From Litoreibacter ponti (GTDB lineage Bacteria > Pseudomonadota > Alphaproteobacteria > Rhodobacterales > Rhodobacteraceae), in contig NZ_QBKS01000001.1 of assembly GCF_003054285.1 (NCBI RefSeq), forward strand, positions 2,046,001-2,110,000: a DNA stretch of 64,000 bases. The letters run 5' to 3'. Of the stretch, positions 34,564-43,188 are shown piece by piece. Below the pieces are notes generated by a model. That model was given only the letters and a program-made list of their open reading frames with translations, made no database searches and was not told where the DNA came from. The first letter of the stretch is position 1, and the number at the start of each line of letters is the position of its first letter. The position numbers and the translations under genes were made by a program.

Positions 34564-35145
34564 TCAAACCCCACGCACCATTGTCGTGGCCTCGCGAAAC
34601 CCGAACACGTGGCGCATCAAGCCCGTGCGCACCTGCCCTCGTGGCGAAAAACCCTGCCGTTCATACAGCGCCCGCGCCCGCGTGTTGCTGTCGATCACGT
34701 CCAGCCGCACCTCGGCGCAGCCCTCCGCCTGCGCGTGATCCACTACCGCCTGCAGCAGCGCCGTGCCAACCCCTTGCCCGCGCGCATCCGCGTCGACAAA
34801 AATACCGTCCATCAACAATTGCCCCGGGCGCAGATCGCACTCCAACTGTTCCAACAGCGCCCCGCGCCACAGCCCGCCGAACCAGCCATAGAGCGGCGCG
34901 AGATCGCGCAGCTCGCCGCCAACCAGACCGCCTTCCGATGTCTTGAAGCCGGCCACACCCAGCAGCCGCTCGCCATCGATGGCAGAGATCGCAAACTCCG
35001 GCTCCAGCACCGCGGCGATGAACGCCTCGCCCTTCTCCCGCGGGCCCAGTAACTTGCCAAGCTTGCCGGAAAACGCCTCCCAGAACAGTCGCGCGACATC
35101 TGCCCGCTGCGCCTCGGAGAACCCGCGCCGGATCGCCACGCTCAC
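34564..35145 (-). CDS. GNAT-family N-acetyltransferase
   Basis: A 193-residue acetyltransferase. The acetyl-CoA pyrophosphate loop is ARGQGVGTALLQ near residue 120, and the C-terminal ARALYERQGF motif near 155-165 is typical of GNAT. Its substrate is not evident. It is the last gene of the molybdenum-cofactor operon and overlaps the moeA-type gene by 4 bases, so it is co-expressed, but it may be a passenger. Confidence 0.82.
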   Translation of the reverse strand: MSVAIRRGFSEAQRADVARLFWEAFSGKLGKLLGPREKGEAFIAAVLEPEFAISAIDGERLLGVAGFKTSEGGLVGGELRDLAPLYGWFGGLWRGALLEQLECDLRPGQLLMDGIFVDADARGQGVGTALLQAVVDHAQAEGCAEVRLDVIDSNTRARALYERQGFSPRGQVRTGLMRHVFGFREATTMVRGV

Positions 35146-37199
35146 AGCCCGAAGCTCCTGTAGGGCAGGAAGCGCACCGGGTCGCCGCGGCGCACATCCA
35201 CCGCGCCATCGGGCAGCTCGACTAGCCCTTCGGACCAGCTCAGCCCGGAGATGCGGCCGGAGCCTTCGGACGCGAACACTTCGACGCCCTCCGGCCCCAT
35301 CCGCGCGCGCAGATATTCCCGCCGCCCTGGCTTCTTGCGCTTCTCGAACGCCGCGGGCACCTCAAAGCCCTGCGGCGCGACGAACCTTGCGCCAGCCAGT
35401 TTCAGGCACGCGGGCCGCGCGAAGATCAACGCGCAGACGAACGCCGCCACCGGGTTGCCCGGCAGCCCGAACACCGGCACGCCGTCCCACAGCGCCAGCA
35501 CCAACGGGCGGCCCGGCTTCAGCGCGATGCGCCACGCCTGCAAGCTGCCCGCCTCGCGCAGCAACGCCGAGACGTGGTCCTCATCCCCCGCTGACGCACC
35601 GCCCGAGGTCAGGATCACGTCGCAGCGCCCGGCGCCTTTGTCGAGCCGCGCCTTCAAGGCTGCGCGGTCATCGGGCACATGGCCCAGATCGACCGCCTCG
35701 AACCCCCAGGCGCAGACCAGTTCCAACAGCATCGGGCGGTTCGCGTCATAGGTCCGGTCCGGCGGCGCGTCCGCCCCGGGCGAGACCAGCTCGTCACCGG
35801 TCGATATCACGCCCACCCGAAGGCGCGAGAACACCTCTACCCGGCCGACGCCAAGCGCCGCCAAAAGCCCCACGTCCTGCGGCCGCAACACGTGGCCCGG
35901 CGCGAAGACCGCTGCGCCCGCCTCGACATCTTCACCCGCGCGCCGCGTGTTCGCGCCGCGCTTCACCGGGCCGCGAAAGGCCACATGGGTCGCGGTGACC
36001 GAGCAATCTTCTTCCAGCACGACCGTGTCGACGCCGTCGGGGATCACCGCGCCGGTCAGGATGCGGATCGCAGCGCCCGCAGGCACCGCGCCGCCATAGG
36101 CCGCCCCCGCCGCCGCGCGGCCTTGGACGAGCGGCAGGACCTGATCGCCCTCGCCTGTGCTCGCATGGGCGAAACCGTAGCCATCGACCGCGGCGTTGGC
36201 CGCAGGCGGGTTCGAGCGGCGGGCGATAACCTCGCCCGCAACAATCCGGCCCGAGGCCTCCGCATGCGAGACCCGCTCCGGCATCGCCACGCAGGTCAGC
36301 GCCGCATCGAGCTTCGCCAATGCGTCGTCCACGGGCATCCAGTCCACGCCGGGCGGCAAGGCGAAGCAGTCGTCCTTGAATACGGGCGGTTTCGGTAAGG
36401 CCTCAACGCCCAAAATCCAGCCCTCTGCCCCGCTTCCCTCTCCGGCGGCCAAGGCCTGGGCAAGGGTTTGATCCCGATCCATCCGCTCCATCTGAGCCGC
36501 AACGGCTCGCACTTGCGCAGCATCCTTGATGGCGTCCGTGGACAAGTCCAGCTTGTCCAGCGAGGGCCAAATCTCGATCAGGGCGAGCGGGCTGTCCAAA
36601 ACCTCGAACGGCCAGACCTTCGCGCCAAATTTTTTGCGCAAACGGTTCAGAACTGGCAAGCCCATGATGACTTGGCTTCCGACTGAGCCATTGTAGCTGA
36701 GTTGCCAGCAGGACTTTGTCCCTGTCGCCAATTTCTCGACGTGTCGGAATTCGGCAAAGCGCTTGTAGGATATACCTTCTTTCTTTGGTGTCAGCGCTTC
36801 ATAGGAGTGTTGGTGCGGGTGGCCCCAGAAGGGCCCTCGGTCCGGCAACGTCGCATTAATTCGCTCCGCCAATTCATATCGGTTATTGGCCTTCGGCGAG
36901 TCCTCCACCCGCAACTCGAACCAGTCCCACAGCGCCAACGCATCCTCAGACCCGGTTAAGTGCTCGGCAAAGCCCGCCGGGTAACCAAATGGAAAATCGA
37001 ATCCGGCAGCAGTCCGGCGACCTGCGTTGAGCTCCGCCTCAAACACCTCGGCCAGCCATTCTTCTGCCACCTGTCGGTTGCGTAGATAAACGGGTTCCGA
37101 GCCATGTTTGCACGCCCAGATAGCGTCCTTTCTTGGCCTTTCACTGTGGCCATTCCCGCCGGACCAATCGACCGCGATATAGGTGTCGAACAGGCTCAA
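35142..37199 (-). CDS. DUF429/RNase H-like domain fused to molybdopterin molybdenumtransferase MoeA
   Basis: A 685-residue fusion. Residues 1 to about 283 have a DUF429-like RNase H fold (AVDWSGG at 9-15, AAGFDFPFGYPAGFA near 64-78). Residues 284-685 are MoeA, which inserts molybdate into MPT-AMP: NPPAANAAVDGYGF near 330-343, TGDEL, SGGASAGDEDHV and GLPGNPVA. The frame is continuous with no sign of a frameshift. It is inside a six-gene operon with fdhD, mobA and mobB. Whether the first domain works on the cofactor or on RNA is unknown. Confidence 0.85.
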   Translation of the reverse strand: MSLFDTYIAVDWSGGNGHSERPRKDAIWACKHGSEPVYLRNRQVAEEWLAEVFEAELNAGRRTAAGFDFPFGYPAGFAEHLTGSEDALALWDWFELRVEDSPKANNRYELAERINATLPDRGPFWGHPHQHSYEALTPKKEGISYKRFAEFRHVEKLATGTKSCWQLSYNGSVGSQVIMGLPVLNRLRKKFGAKVWPFEVLDSPLALIEIWPSLDKLDLSTDAIKDAAQVRAVAAQMERMDRDQTLAQALAAGEGSGAEGWILGVEALPKPPVFKDDCFALPPGVDWMPVDDALAKLDAALTCVAMPERVSHAEASGRIVAGEVIARRSNPPAANAAVDGYGFAHASTGEGDQVLPLVQGRAAAGAAYGGAVPAGAAIRILTGAVIPDGVDTVVLEEDCSVTATHVAFRGPVKRGANTRRAGEDVEAGAAVFAPGHVLRPQDVGLLAALGVGRVEVFSRLRVGVISTGDELVSPGADAPPDRTYDANRPMLLELVCAWGFEAVDLGHVPDDRAALKARLDKGAGRCDVILTSGGASAGDEDHVSALLREAGSLQAWRIALKPGRPLVLALWDGVPVFGLPGNPVAAFVCALIFARPACLKLAGARFVAPQGFEVPAAFEKRKKPGRREYLRARMGPEGVEVFASEGSGRISGLSWSEGLVELPDGAVDVRRGDPVRFLPYRSFGL

Positions 37200-37687
37200 A
37201 GCCCGACGCGCTCCAGGATGAAATCGGCAATCGCGCCCGTGTCGTCGAGATGCAGCACCGGCACGCCCGCGTCCGGCGCGCTGTCGCTGGCCACGGCCAC
37301 AATGGTTGGGTCACCCGGCGCGATCAGCGGCTGTCCAGTGGCCGCGCGATGGGCTTCGATTTTGTCGTGGCTTTCGCGCTTGTAGCCTTCGATCAGCACC
37401 AGATCGACCGGGTCGAGCTTGCCCAGAAGCGTCTCGAGCGACGGCTCATCGGCCCCGCGCAGCTCGCTCATCAGCGCCCAGCGGTTGCGGGACGACAAGA
37501 TCACCTGAGATGCGCCTGCGACCCGGTGGCGGTGGCTGTCCTTGCCGGGGTGGTCGACATCGAAGGTGTGGTGCGCGTGCTTCAGCGTCGAGACCGTCAG
37601 CCCGCGCCCGCAGATCTCGGCCACCAGCCGCTCCATCAATCCCGTCTTGCCGGAATTCTTCCAGCCGGTGACGCCAAATACTCTCAT
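37196..37687 (-). CDS. mobB: Molybdopterin-guanine dinucleotide biosynthesis adaptor MobB
   Basis: A 163-residue GTP-binding adaptor that assists MobA in making bis-MGD. The Walker A motif is GWKNSGKTGLMERL near residues 8-21; LVLIEGYKRESHDKIE near 112 is typical of MobB. It overlaps mobA by 4 bases upstream and the moeA fusion by 4 downstream. Confidence 0.93.
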   Translation of the reverse strand: MRVFGVTGWKNSGKTGLMERLVAEICGRGLTVSTLKHAHHTFDVDHPGKDSHRHRVAGASQVILSSRNRWALMSELRGADEPSLETLLGKLDPVDLVLIEGYKRESHDKIEAHRAATGQPLIAPGDPTIVAVASDSAPDAGVPVLHLDDTGAIADFILERVGL

Positions 37688-38283
37688 AGCAAGCCTTCCG
37701 CGCGGGTCATGTCCTCGGGGGTGTTGACGTTGAAGAACGGATCGAACGGTTCCGCCTCAAAGCGCGCCATCGCCGTGCCGTGCCGGTCGGTCCAGGCGAC
37801 GACCTTGCGCACGCCGTCGGCCAAGGCGGCGCGCAGGTCATCGCGCAAGGCCACGGGCCAGAGCCCAAAGGTCGGATGCCGCGCCATGCCGCGCTCTGGG
37901 TCCGGCGTCGCGGCGAGCGCAATCGGCGCCTCTTCGGCGGCCAGCATCAGCCGGGGCACCAGATCGCAGGGGAAGAACGGCGTATCGGCGGCGGCGGTGA
38001 CGATATGGGTGTGCCCGCGCTCGGCCGCCCAGTCGAGCCCCGCCAGCACGCCCGCCAAGGGCCCGGGGAATTCGGCTACGCTGTCGGCCACCACGGGCAA
38101 GTTCACGTCGAACCGGGAGGCATCGCCGTTGGCATTCAGCGCCAGCTCGGCCACCTGCGGCTCCAGCCGCGCGATGACGCGCTCCAGCAGCGTCTCGCCG
38201 CCGAGCCGCAACAGCCCCTTGTCGCCGCCCCCCATGCGCCGGGATTGGCCCCCGGCCAGGATCACACCTGCGGGCTGTTTCAT
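37684..38283 (-). CDS. mobA: Molybdenum cofactor guanylyltransferase MobA
   Basis: A 199-residue nucleotidyltransferase that attaches GMP to molybdopterin. The start at 38283 puts the signature LAGGQSRRMGGGDK at residues 9-22, the GTP-binding loop; further conserved parts are PGPLAGVLAGL and TAAADTPFF. The frame extends far upstream into the next gene but that part has no family similarity. It overlaps both neighbours by 4 bases. Confidence 0.95.
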   Translation of the reverse strand: MKQPAGVILAGGQSRRMGGGDKGLLRLGGETLLERVIARLEPQVAELALNANGDASRFDVNLPVVADSVAEFPGPLAGVLAGLDWAAERGHTHIVTAAADTPFFPCDLVPRLMLAAEEAPIALAATPDPERGMARHPTFGLWPVALRDDLRAALADGVRKVVAWTDRHGTAMARFEAEPFDPFFNVNTPEDMTRAEGLL

Positions 38284-38807
38284 GCGGCGTCCTTCCAAGT
38301 GGTCAGCTGGGTGCGAAATGTCTCGCCCGGGATCGGCACCTCTGCATCCGGGATTGGGTGCAGAACGGCACCCGTGCGCAGCACGGTTGCGTGGGGGATT
38401 GCCATGACCTCTGATATGCCGTTCCAGCGGGTCCAGGTGTGGCCGACGCCACTTTCCCAATGCACCCCCTCCGCGCCGAACCGAGCGGTGACCTGCCCCC
38501 GCGCGGCATCCTCCGCCATGCCCAAGGCGGCCGTGTCTCGCAGCGCCAGCCGGGCATTGACGGCGATGATGCAAAGGCATGTCACCATCCCAAGCACGAA
38601 GGCCACGAAATGCGAGCCATCGGTTTCGAACTGAAACCCGCGCTCGACGATCAACAAGACCACGACAGTGGCGACAGCGATGCCAACCATGAGCAACAGG
38701 AAGGTCATCTTTGAGCGGCGTCTATGCATCTGCTTGCCCGCCTCACGCATCGCCGCGGCAAAATCGGCCTCGCCGAGGCGAAACTTGACCACGATCTCTT
38801 CGCTCAT
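38280..38807 (-). CDS. YcxB-like membrane protein in the Mo-cofactor operon
   Basis: A 175-residue protein with two hydrophobic segments (about 35-56 and 68-88) and a C-terminal soluble domain that resembles the YcxB-like domain: ARFGAEGVHWESGVGHTWTR (20 residues) followed by WNGISEVMAIPHATVL. The MSEEIVV start at 38807 overlaps the fdhD stop by 4 bases. It is translationally linked on both sides, so it is under the same control as the cofactor genes, but it has no known part in the pathway. Confidence 0.7.
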   Translation of the reverse strand: MSEEIVVKFRLGEADFAAAMREAGKQMHRRRSKMTFLLLMVGIAVATVVVLLIVERGFQFETDGSHFVAFVLGMVTCLCIIAVNARLALRDTAALGMAEDAARGQVTARFGAEGVHWESGVGHTWTRWNGISEVMAIPHATVLRTGAVLHPIPDAEVPIPGETFRTQLTTWKDAA

Positions 38808-39688
38808 GCCGCCCCCTTGCGGCCCGCGCCCTTGGGCTCGTCGGACACTTTCGAGACATCCGCGTCCCACTCCAGCCGCTCCGCCCCCGACAGGCAGACA
38901 AAGCGCTGCCCGCGCATCCGCCCGATCAGTGTCAGGCCCACCTGCCGCGCGATCTCGACGCCCCAGGCAGTAAAGCCAGAGCGCGAGACCAGCACCGGGA
39001 TGCCCATGAGCGCTGTCTTGATCACCATCTCGGAGGTCAGCCGCCCTGTGGTGTAAAGCACCTTGTCCGCCGCACTCGCGCCCTGCAGCGCCATCCAGCC
39101 GGAGACCTTGTCGACCGCGTTGTGCCGCCCGACGTCCTCCATATAGACCAACGGATTTGGGCCCTGGCACAGCACTGTGCCATGGATCGCGCCAGCGCTC
39201 AGATAAAGCGACGGCGCGGTATTGATGATCTTGGCCAGCGTGTAGAGGTCGGAGGTTTTTACGCGGGAGTGAGGCAGCGTCAGCCCCTCGAGCCCCTCCA
39301 TCATGTCGCCGAACACCGTGCCCACGGCGCAGCCAGAGGTGCGGGTCTTCTTGGCGAGCTTTTCCTCATGGTCGGTCACGACCTTGGTGCGCACGACGAC
39401 CGTTTCGACCTCTTCGTCATAGTCGATGCCCGTGATCTCGTCGCTGTCAGACACCATCCCCTGATTGCGCAGGAAGCCCAGCGCTAGATATTCGGGGTAG
39501 TCGCCGATGGTCATGGCAGTGACGATCTCGCGGGCGTTGAGGTAGATGGTCAGCGGGCGCTCTTCGACCACGTTGATCTCAATCTCAGCGCCCAGATGAT
39601 CGGTGCCGGTGACGGCCCGGGTCAGACCCGGGCGCGCGGGATCAGGGGCCAACAGCCAGCCTTGATACGCGCCGTCACCATTTGTCAT
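38804..39688 (-). CDS. fdhD: Formate dehydrogenase accessory sulfurtransferase FdhD
   Basis: A 294-residue protein that transfers sulfur from a cysteine desulfurase to the molybdenum cofactor of formate dehydrogenase. The conserved segment around Cys120 is TRTSGCAVG; the usual CxxC pair is reduced to a single cysteine. Later conserved blocks are YMEDVGRHNAVDKVSGW and SRSGFTAWGVEIA. The ATG at 39688 has a GGGGAG site upstream and was chosen over a TTG 42 bases earlier. First gene of the operon; no formate dehydrogenase gene is in the window. Confidence 0.93.
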   Translation of the reverse strand: MTNGDGAYQGWLLAPDPARPGLTRAVTGTDHLGAEIEINVVEERPLTIYLNAREIVTAMTIGDYPEYLALGFLRNQGMVSDSDEITGIDYDEEVETVVVRTKVVTDHEEKLAKKTRTSGCAVGTVFGDMMEGLEGLTLPHSRVKTSDLYTLAKIINTAPSLYLSAGAIHGTVLCQGPNPLVYMEDVGRHNAVDKVSGWMALQGASAADKVLYTTGRLTSEMVIKTALMGIPVLVSRSGFTAWGVEIARQVGLTLIGRMRGQRFVCLSGAERLEWDADVSKVSDEPKGAGRKGAA

Positions 39689-39746
39689 TTGAACCCGCTC
39701 CCCATCGGCCCTAGCACTTGTGCGAGGCAAAGCTTAGAGGCGAACC

Positions 39747-40457
39747 ATGGGGCCTTCCACCCAGAAATCAGCGCAGCGATCGGCCCTGTGGCGGGGCGCC
39801 GTCGCGGCGCTGCCCTTTATCATCGTGTTGGTGCCCTTCGCGCTGCTCTTCGGGGTGGCCGCGACCGAGGCCGGACTGCCGATATCCCAGGTGATGGGCT
39901 TCACGGTGCTGGTGATCGCGGGCGCGTCGCAATTCGCCGCCCTGCAATTCATGATCGAGAACGCGCCGGTGCTGGTCGTGCTCGCCTCCGCGCTGGCGGT
40001 GAACCTGCGCATGGCGATGTATTCGGCGGCGATCACGCCCTATCTGGGCGACCAGCCTTTGTGGAAGCGCGCGCTCCTGAGCTACATTCTGGTCGACCAG
40101 ACCTACAATCTGGCGGTGCTGGAATACGAGGCTCGGCCCGAGCAAAGCATGGCAGAGCGCACCGCATTCTTCGTCGGTTGCGCCCTGTCCATCGTGCCGC
40201 TGTGGTTCCTGTTCACATGGGTCGGTGCCGCGCTTGGCGGGACGATCCCACCGCAATACCCGCTGGATTTCGCGCTGCCGATCGCCTTCCTCGCCATGGT
40301 CGCGCCCGCGCTGCGCACGCTGGCCCATGTGGCCGCCGCGGTGACTTCGGTAGTGCTGGCGCTGATGCTGGGCTTCGTGCCTCTGAACATGGGCCTGCTG
40401 ATCGCGGCGCTGGTGGCGATGATGATCGGGGCCGAGGTCGAAAGGCGCATGGCATGA
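39747..40457 (+). CDS. azlC: AzlC-family branched-chain amino acid permease
   Basis: A 236-residue membrane protein with about five hydrophobic segments. Signature regions are VPFALLFGVAATEAGL near 32-47, VIAGASQFAALQFM near 59 and NLRMAMYSAAITPYL near 91. AzlC together with AzlD exports branched-chain amino acids. It overlaps azlD by 4 bases (ATGA), the usual arrangement. Confidence 0.93.
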   Translation: MGPSTQKSAQRSALWRGAVAALPFIIVLVPFALLFGVAATEAGLPISQVMGFTVLVIAGASQFAALQFMIENAPVLVVLASALAVNLRMAMYSAAITPYLGDQPLWKRALLSYILVDQTYNLAVLEYEARPEQSMAERTAFFVGCALSIVPLWFLFTWVGAALGGTIPPQYPLDFALPIAFLAMVAPALRTLAHVAAAVTSVVLALMLGFVPLNMGLLIAALVAMMIGAEVERRMA

Positions 40458-40783
40458 CATATTCAGACGCCACCATCTGGTGGATCATCGTGGCGCTAGG
40501 GATTGGAACGTTCCTGATCCGGTTTTCGTTTCTGGGCCTGATCGGCTCGCGCCCGATGCCGCCCTGGGTGTTGCGCCACCTGCGCTACACCTCCGTGGCG
40601 ATCCTGCCCGGGCTGGTCGCGCCGCTGGTGATCTTCCCGCAAGTCACCGACGGCCAGCTCGACCCGCCCCGTCTTCTGGCCGCCGCTGTCACGGTGGGCG
40701 TAGGCTACTGGACCAAGGGGGTCGTGCGCGCGATGGTGTGCGGCGCGATCACCTTGTTCGTGATGCTGTATATATTGGGGTAG
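40454..40783 (+). CDS. azlD: AzlD-family amino acid transporter subunit
   Basis: A 109-residue membrane protein with three or four hydrophobic helices, conserved RFSFLGLIGSRPMPPWVLRH (20 residues) near 23 and SVAILPGLVAPL near 47. It pairs with AzlC to form the exporter. Its TAG stop is followed immediately by a tandem-hairpin element shared with the convergent Lrp gene. Confidence 0.93.
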   Translation: MTYSDATIWWIIVALGIGTFLIRFSFLGLIGSRPMPPWVLRHLRYTSVAILPGLVAPLVIFPQVTDGQLDPPRLLAAAVTVGVGYWTKGVVRAMVCGAITLFVMLYILG

Positions 40784-40830
40784 GCAGAGTTTTCTAAAAA
40801 CTCTGCGCGCAAATCCTTTATAAGGATTTG
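40784..40830 (+). repeat. Tandem-hairpin element after azlD (two hairpins)
   Basis: Starts at the base after the TAG. Hairpin 1: GCAGAGTTTT / AAAACTCTGC with CTA loop (40784-40806). Hairpin 2: CAAATCCTT / AAGGATTTG with TAT loop (40810-40830); then GCTCC. The arms of hairpin 2 are identical to those of one hairpin at 60163-60183. Confidence 0.85.
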
Positions 40831-40835
40831 GCTCC

Positions 40836-41297
40836 TCAAACAGGCAACGCAGTCGTCTTGAACACGGTGCGCAGGGCAAAGCTGGACTGCATCTGCGCCA
40901 CCCCCGGCAGTCGCGCCAGCGAGCGGCGGTGGATGCGGGCGAAATCCTCGGTGTCTTGGGCCACCACTTTCAAGAGATAATCCGCCGAGCCTGCCATTAG
41001 GTGGCATTCCAGCACGTCTGGGATCAACGCCACCTCCCGCTCGAAGGCGTCCAGCACCTCGTCGGCCTGGCCGCTCAGCGTGATCTCAACGAACACTGTC
41101 GTGGGTCGCCCAACCTTCCGGGCATCTACCATCGCGACATAGTCACGGATGATACCGGTGCTCTCCAGCCGCTGCACCCGGCGGTGGCAAGCCGAGGCCG
41201 AGAGGTTCACCTTCTCGGAAAGCTCCGCGTTAGAGATCCGCCCGGCGGCTTGCAGCACCCGCAGGATGCGCGCATCGGTGTCGTCGTAGTCGTGCAT
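40836..41297 (-). CDS. Lrp/AsnC-family regulator
   Basis: A 153-residue regulator with an N-terminal helix-turn-helix (residues about 8-55, RISNAELSEKVNLSASACHR, 20 residues) and a C-terminal RAM ligand-binding domain ending with TVFKTTALPV. It is divergent from alanine dehydrogenase over 138 bases, so it is probably an amino-acid-responsive activator of ald. It also faces azlCD convergently. AldR, BkdR and Lrp-like subgroups are possible. Confidence 0.9.
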   Translation of the reverse strand: MHDYDDTDARILRVLQAAGRISNAELSEKVNLSASACHRRVQRLESTGIIRDYVAMVDARKVGRPTTVFVEITLSGQADEVLDAFEREVALIPDVLECHLMAGSADYLLKVVAQDTEDFARIHRRSLARLPGVAQMQSSFALRTVFKTTALPV

Positions 41298-41435
41298 GGC
41301 GCAGAGTTCTCCTGAAATATGCGGCTATGGCGCAAGGAACATCCCATCCGAGGCAAAAACAAGGAAGATTTTGCGAAAACCTGCGACGCGTCCGGCCCTA
41401 TACTCATGTCAATCATGCATCAGGGAGGATAAGAC

Positions 41436-42554
41436 ATGATCATCGGCTGCCCCAAGGAGATCAAACCGCAGGAGTTCCGGGTCGGCATGACCCCCAATGC
41501 CGCAGGCGAGGCGGTGGCCCACGGCCACAGCGTGCTGATCGAAACCATGGCTGGCGCAGGCGCGGGGTTCGAGGATAGCGACTACGTTGCCGCCGGGGCC
41601 CAGATCGTCGACACCGCAGACGAGGTCTTCGCCCGGGCCGAGATGATCGTGAAGGTGAAGGAGCCCCAGGCGGGCGAGCGCAAGATGCTGCGCGAGGGCC
41701 AGCTTTTGTTCACCTATCTCCACCTCGCCCCCGACCCCGAGCAGACAAAGGACCTGCTGGCCTCCGGCTGCACCGCGATTGCCTACGAGACCGTGACCGA
41801 CGCCCAAGGCGGCCTGCCGCTGCTCGCACCCATGTCAGAGGTCGCGGGCCGCCTCGCGCCCCAAGTTGGCGCGTGGACGCTGCAAAAGGCCAATGGCGGG
41901 CGCGGCGTGTTGATGGGCGGTGTGCCCGGCGTGGGCCCTGCGCAGGTCATGGTGATCGGCGGCGGTGTCGTGGGCACCCATGCGGCGCGCATCGCGGCGG
42001 GGATGGGGGCGGATGTGACCGTGCTCGACCGCTCTTTGCCACGGATGCGCTACCTCGACGACGCATTCTCGGGATTGTTCAAGACGCGCTACGCCTCGGC
42101 GGGCAATGTGGCCGAACTGGCGGCGCAGGCGGATATGGTCGTCGGCGCGGTGCTGATCCCGGGTGCGGCGGCACCCAAGCTGATCTCCAAGGCGCAGCTG
42201 TCGTTGATGAAACCCGGCGCGGCGCTTGTGGATGTGGCGATTGATCAGGGCGGTTGCTTCGAGACCTCGCGCGCCACGACCCATGCCGACCCGATCTACG
42301 AGGTCGATGGCATCATGCATTACTGCGTGGCCAATATGCCCGGTGCGGTCGCGCGCACCTCGACCATCGCGCTTGGTAACGCGACGATGCCCTTCCTGCT
42401 GGCGCTCGCCGACAAAGGCTGGCGGCAGGCCTGCGAGGACGATCCCCATTTGCTGAACGGGCTGAACGTGCATGCGGGCAAGCTGACCTATTATGCCGTC
42501 GGTCGCGCGTTGGAGATGGACGTGCTGTCGCCACAACTGGCGCTCAAAGCCTGA
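41436..42554 (+). CDS. ald: Alanine dehydrogenase
   Basis: A 372-residue NAD-dependent enzyme that interconverts L-alanine with pyruvate and ammonium. The start has KEIKPQEFRVGMTP, the conserved pyruvate-site Lys is in VKVKEPQ near 74, and the nucleotide motif is VIGGGVVGTHAARIAAGMGA (20 residues) near 172. The strong ribosome site is GGGAGGA; a TATACT at 41400-41405 is a possible -10. Induction by the divergent Lrp-like regulator is likely. Confidence 0.95.
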   Translation: MIIGCPKEIKPQEFRVGMTPNAAGEAVAHGHSVLIETMAGAGAGFEDSDYVAAGAQIVDTADEVFARAEMIVKVKEPQAGERKMLREGQLLFTYLHLAPDPEQTKDLLASGCTAIAYETVTDAQGGLPLLAPMSEVAGRLAPQVGAWTLQKANGGRGVLMGGVPGVGPAQVMVIGGGVVGTHAARIAAGMGADVTVLDRSLPRMRYLDDAFSGLFKTRYASAGNVAELAAQADMVVGAVLIPGAAAPKLISKAQLSLMKPGAALVDVAIDQGGCFETSRATTHADPIYEVDGIMHYCVANMPGAVARTSTIALGNATMPFLLALADKGWRQACEDDPHLLNGLNVHAGKLTYYAVGRALEMDVLSPQLALKA

Positions 42555-42642
42555 GCTCAAAAAAATGTGCCGAGCGCGGGAATAAGCCGCCCGCCTCGGA
42601 CGTAATCCCCCCAGAAACCGCGAAAAAGCTGGAGTTTGGGAC

Positions 42643-43188
42643 ATGGAAGACACCGCAACACACTACAAAGGGCCCGCGCGGCTGATGCATTGGACGATGG
42701 CGCTGCTAGTGCTGGCCATGGTGCCCGTGGGCTTCCTGATGCTGGAGGACTGGGTGAGCCGCCCGCTGCGCAACTCGATGTTCGTCACGCACAAGAATGT
42801 GGGCGTTCTGCTGCTACTGTTGATCTTTGCGCGGCTTGCCTACCGGTGGCGCAACCCGCCGCGGCTGAAACCGGTGGAGCTGGACCCGATGCAGAAACTG
42901 GCCGCTAAGGCCACGCATTTTGGGCTCTACGCGCTGCTGCTGATCATGCCGCTGTCGGGCTACATCCGGGTCCGCGCCGGGGGTTTCCCGATCGAGATGC
43001 TCGATGCAATCGGCGCGCCAAGCCTCGTGCCGCGCTCTGATGCGCTGGCCGCTTTTGCGAAGGCCACGCATCTTTACGCGGGCTACGCCATCATTGCGCT
43101 GATCGCCATGCATGTGGGCGCCGCCCTGTTCCACGCCCTGGTAAAGAAGGACGATATTTTTGAGCGGATGTGGCCAGCTAGGGCCTAA
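42643..43188 (+). CDS. Cytochrome b561-family membrane protein
   Basis: A 181-residue diheme cytochrome b-type membrane protein with four hydrophobic helices: about 15-35, 48-66, 88-108 and 142-164. Heme-ligand His candidates are in RLMHWTMALL (His about 15), FVTHKNVGVL (about 50), ATHFGLYALL and MHVGAALFHAL. It could mediate electron transfer from quinones or superoxide. The 3' end overlaps the convergent gene by 11 bases. Confidence 0.85.
   Translation: MEDTATHYKGPARLMHWTMALLVLAMVPVGFLMLEDWVSRPLRNSMFVTHKNVGVLLLLLIFARLAYRWRNPPRLKPVELDPMQKLAAKATHFGLYALLLIMPLSGYIRVRAGGFPIEMLDAIGAPSLVPRSDALAAFAKATHLYAGYAIIALIAMHVGAALFHALVKKDDIFERMWPARA

Noticed and set aside
41372..41405. Promoter for ald with TTGCGA and TATACT
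   Set aside because: The spacing is 22 bases, so only the -10 is mentioned and no promoter is listed.
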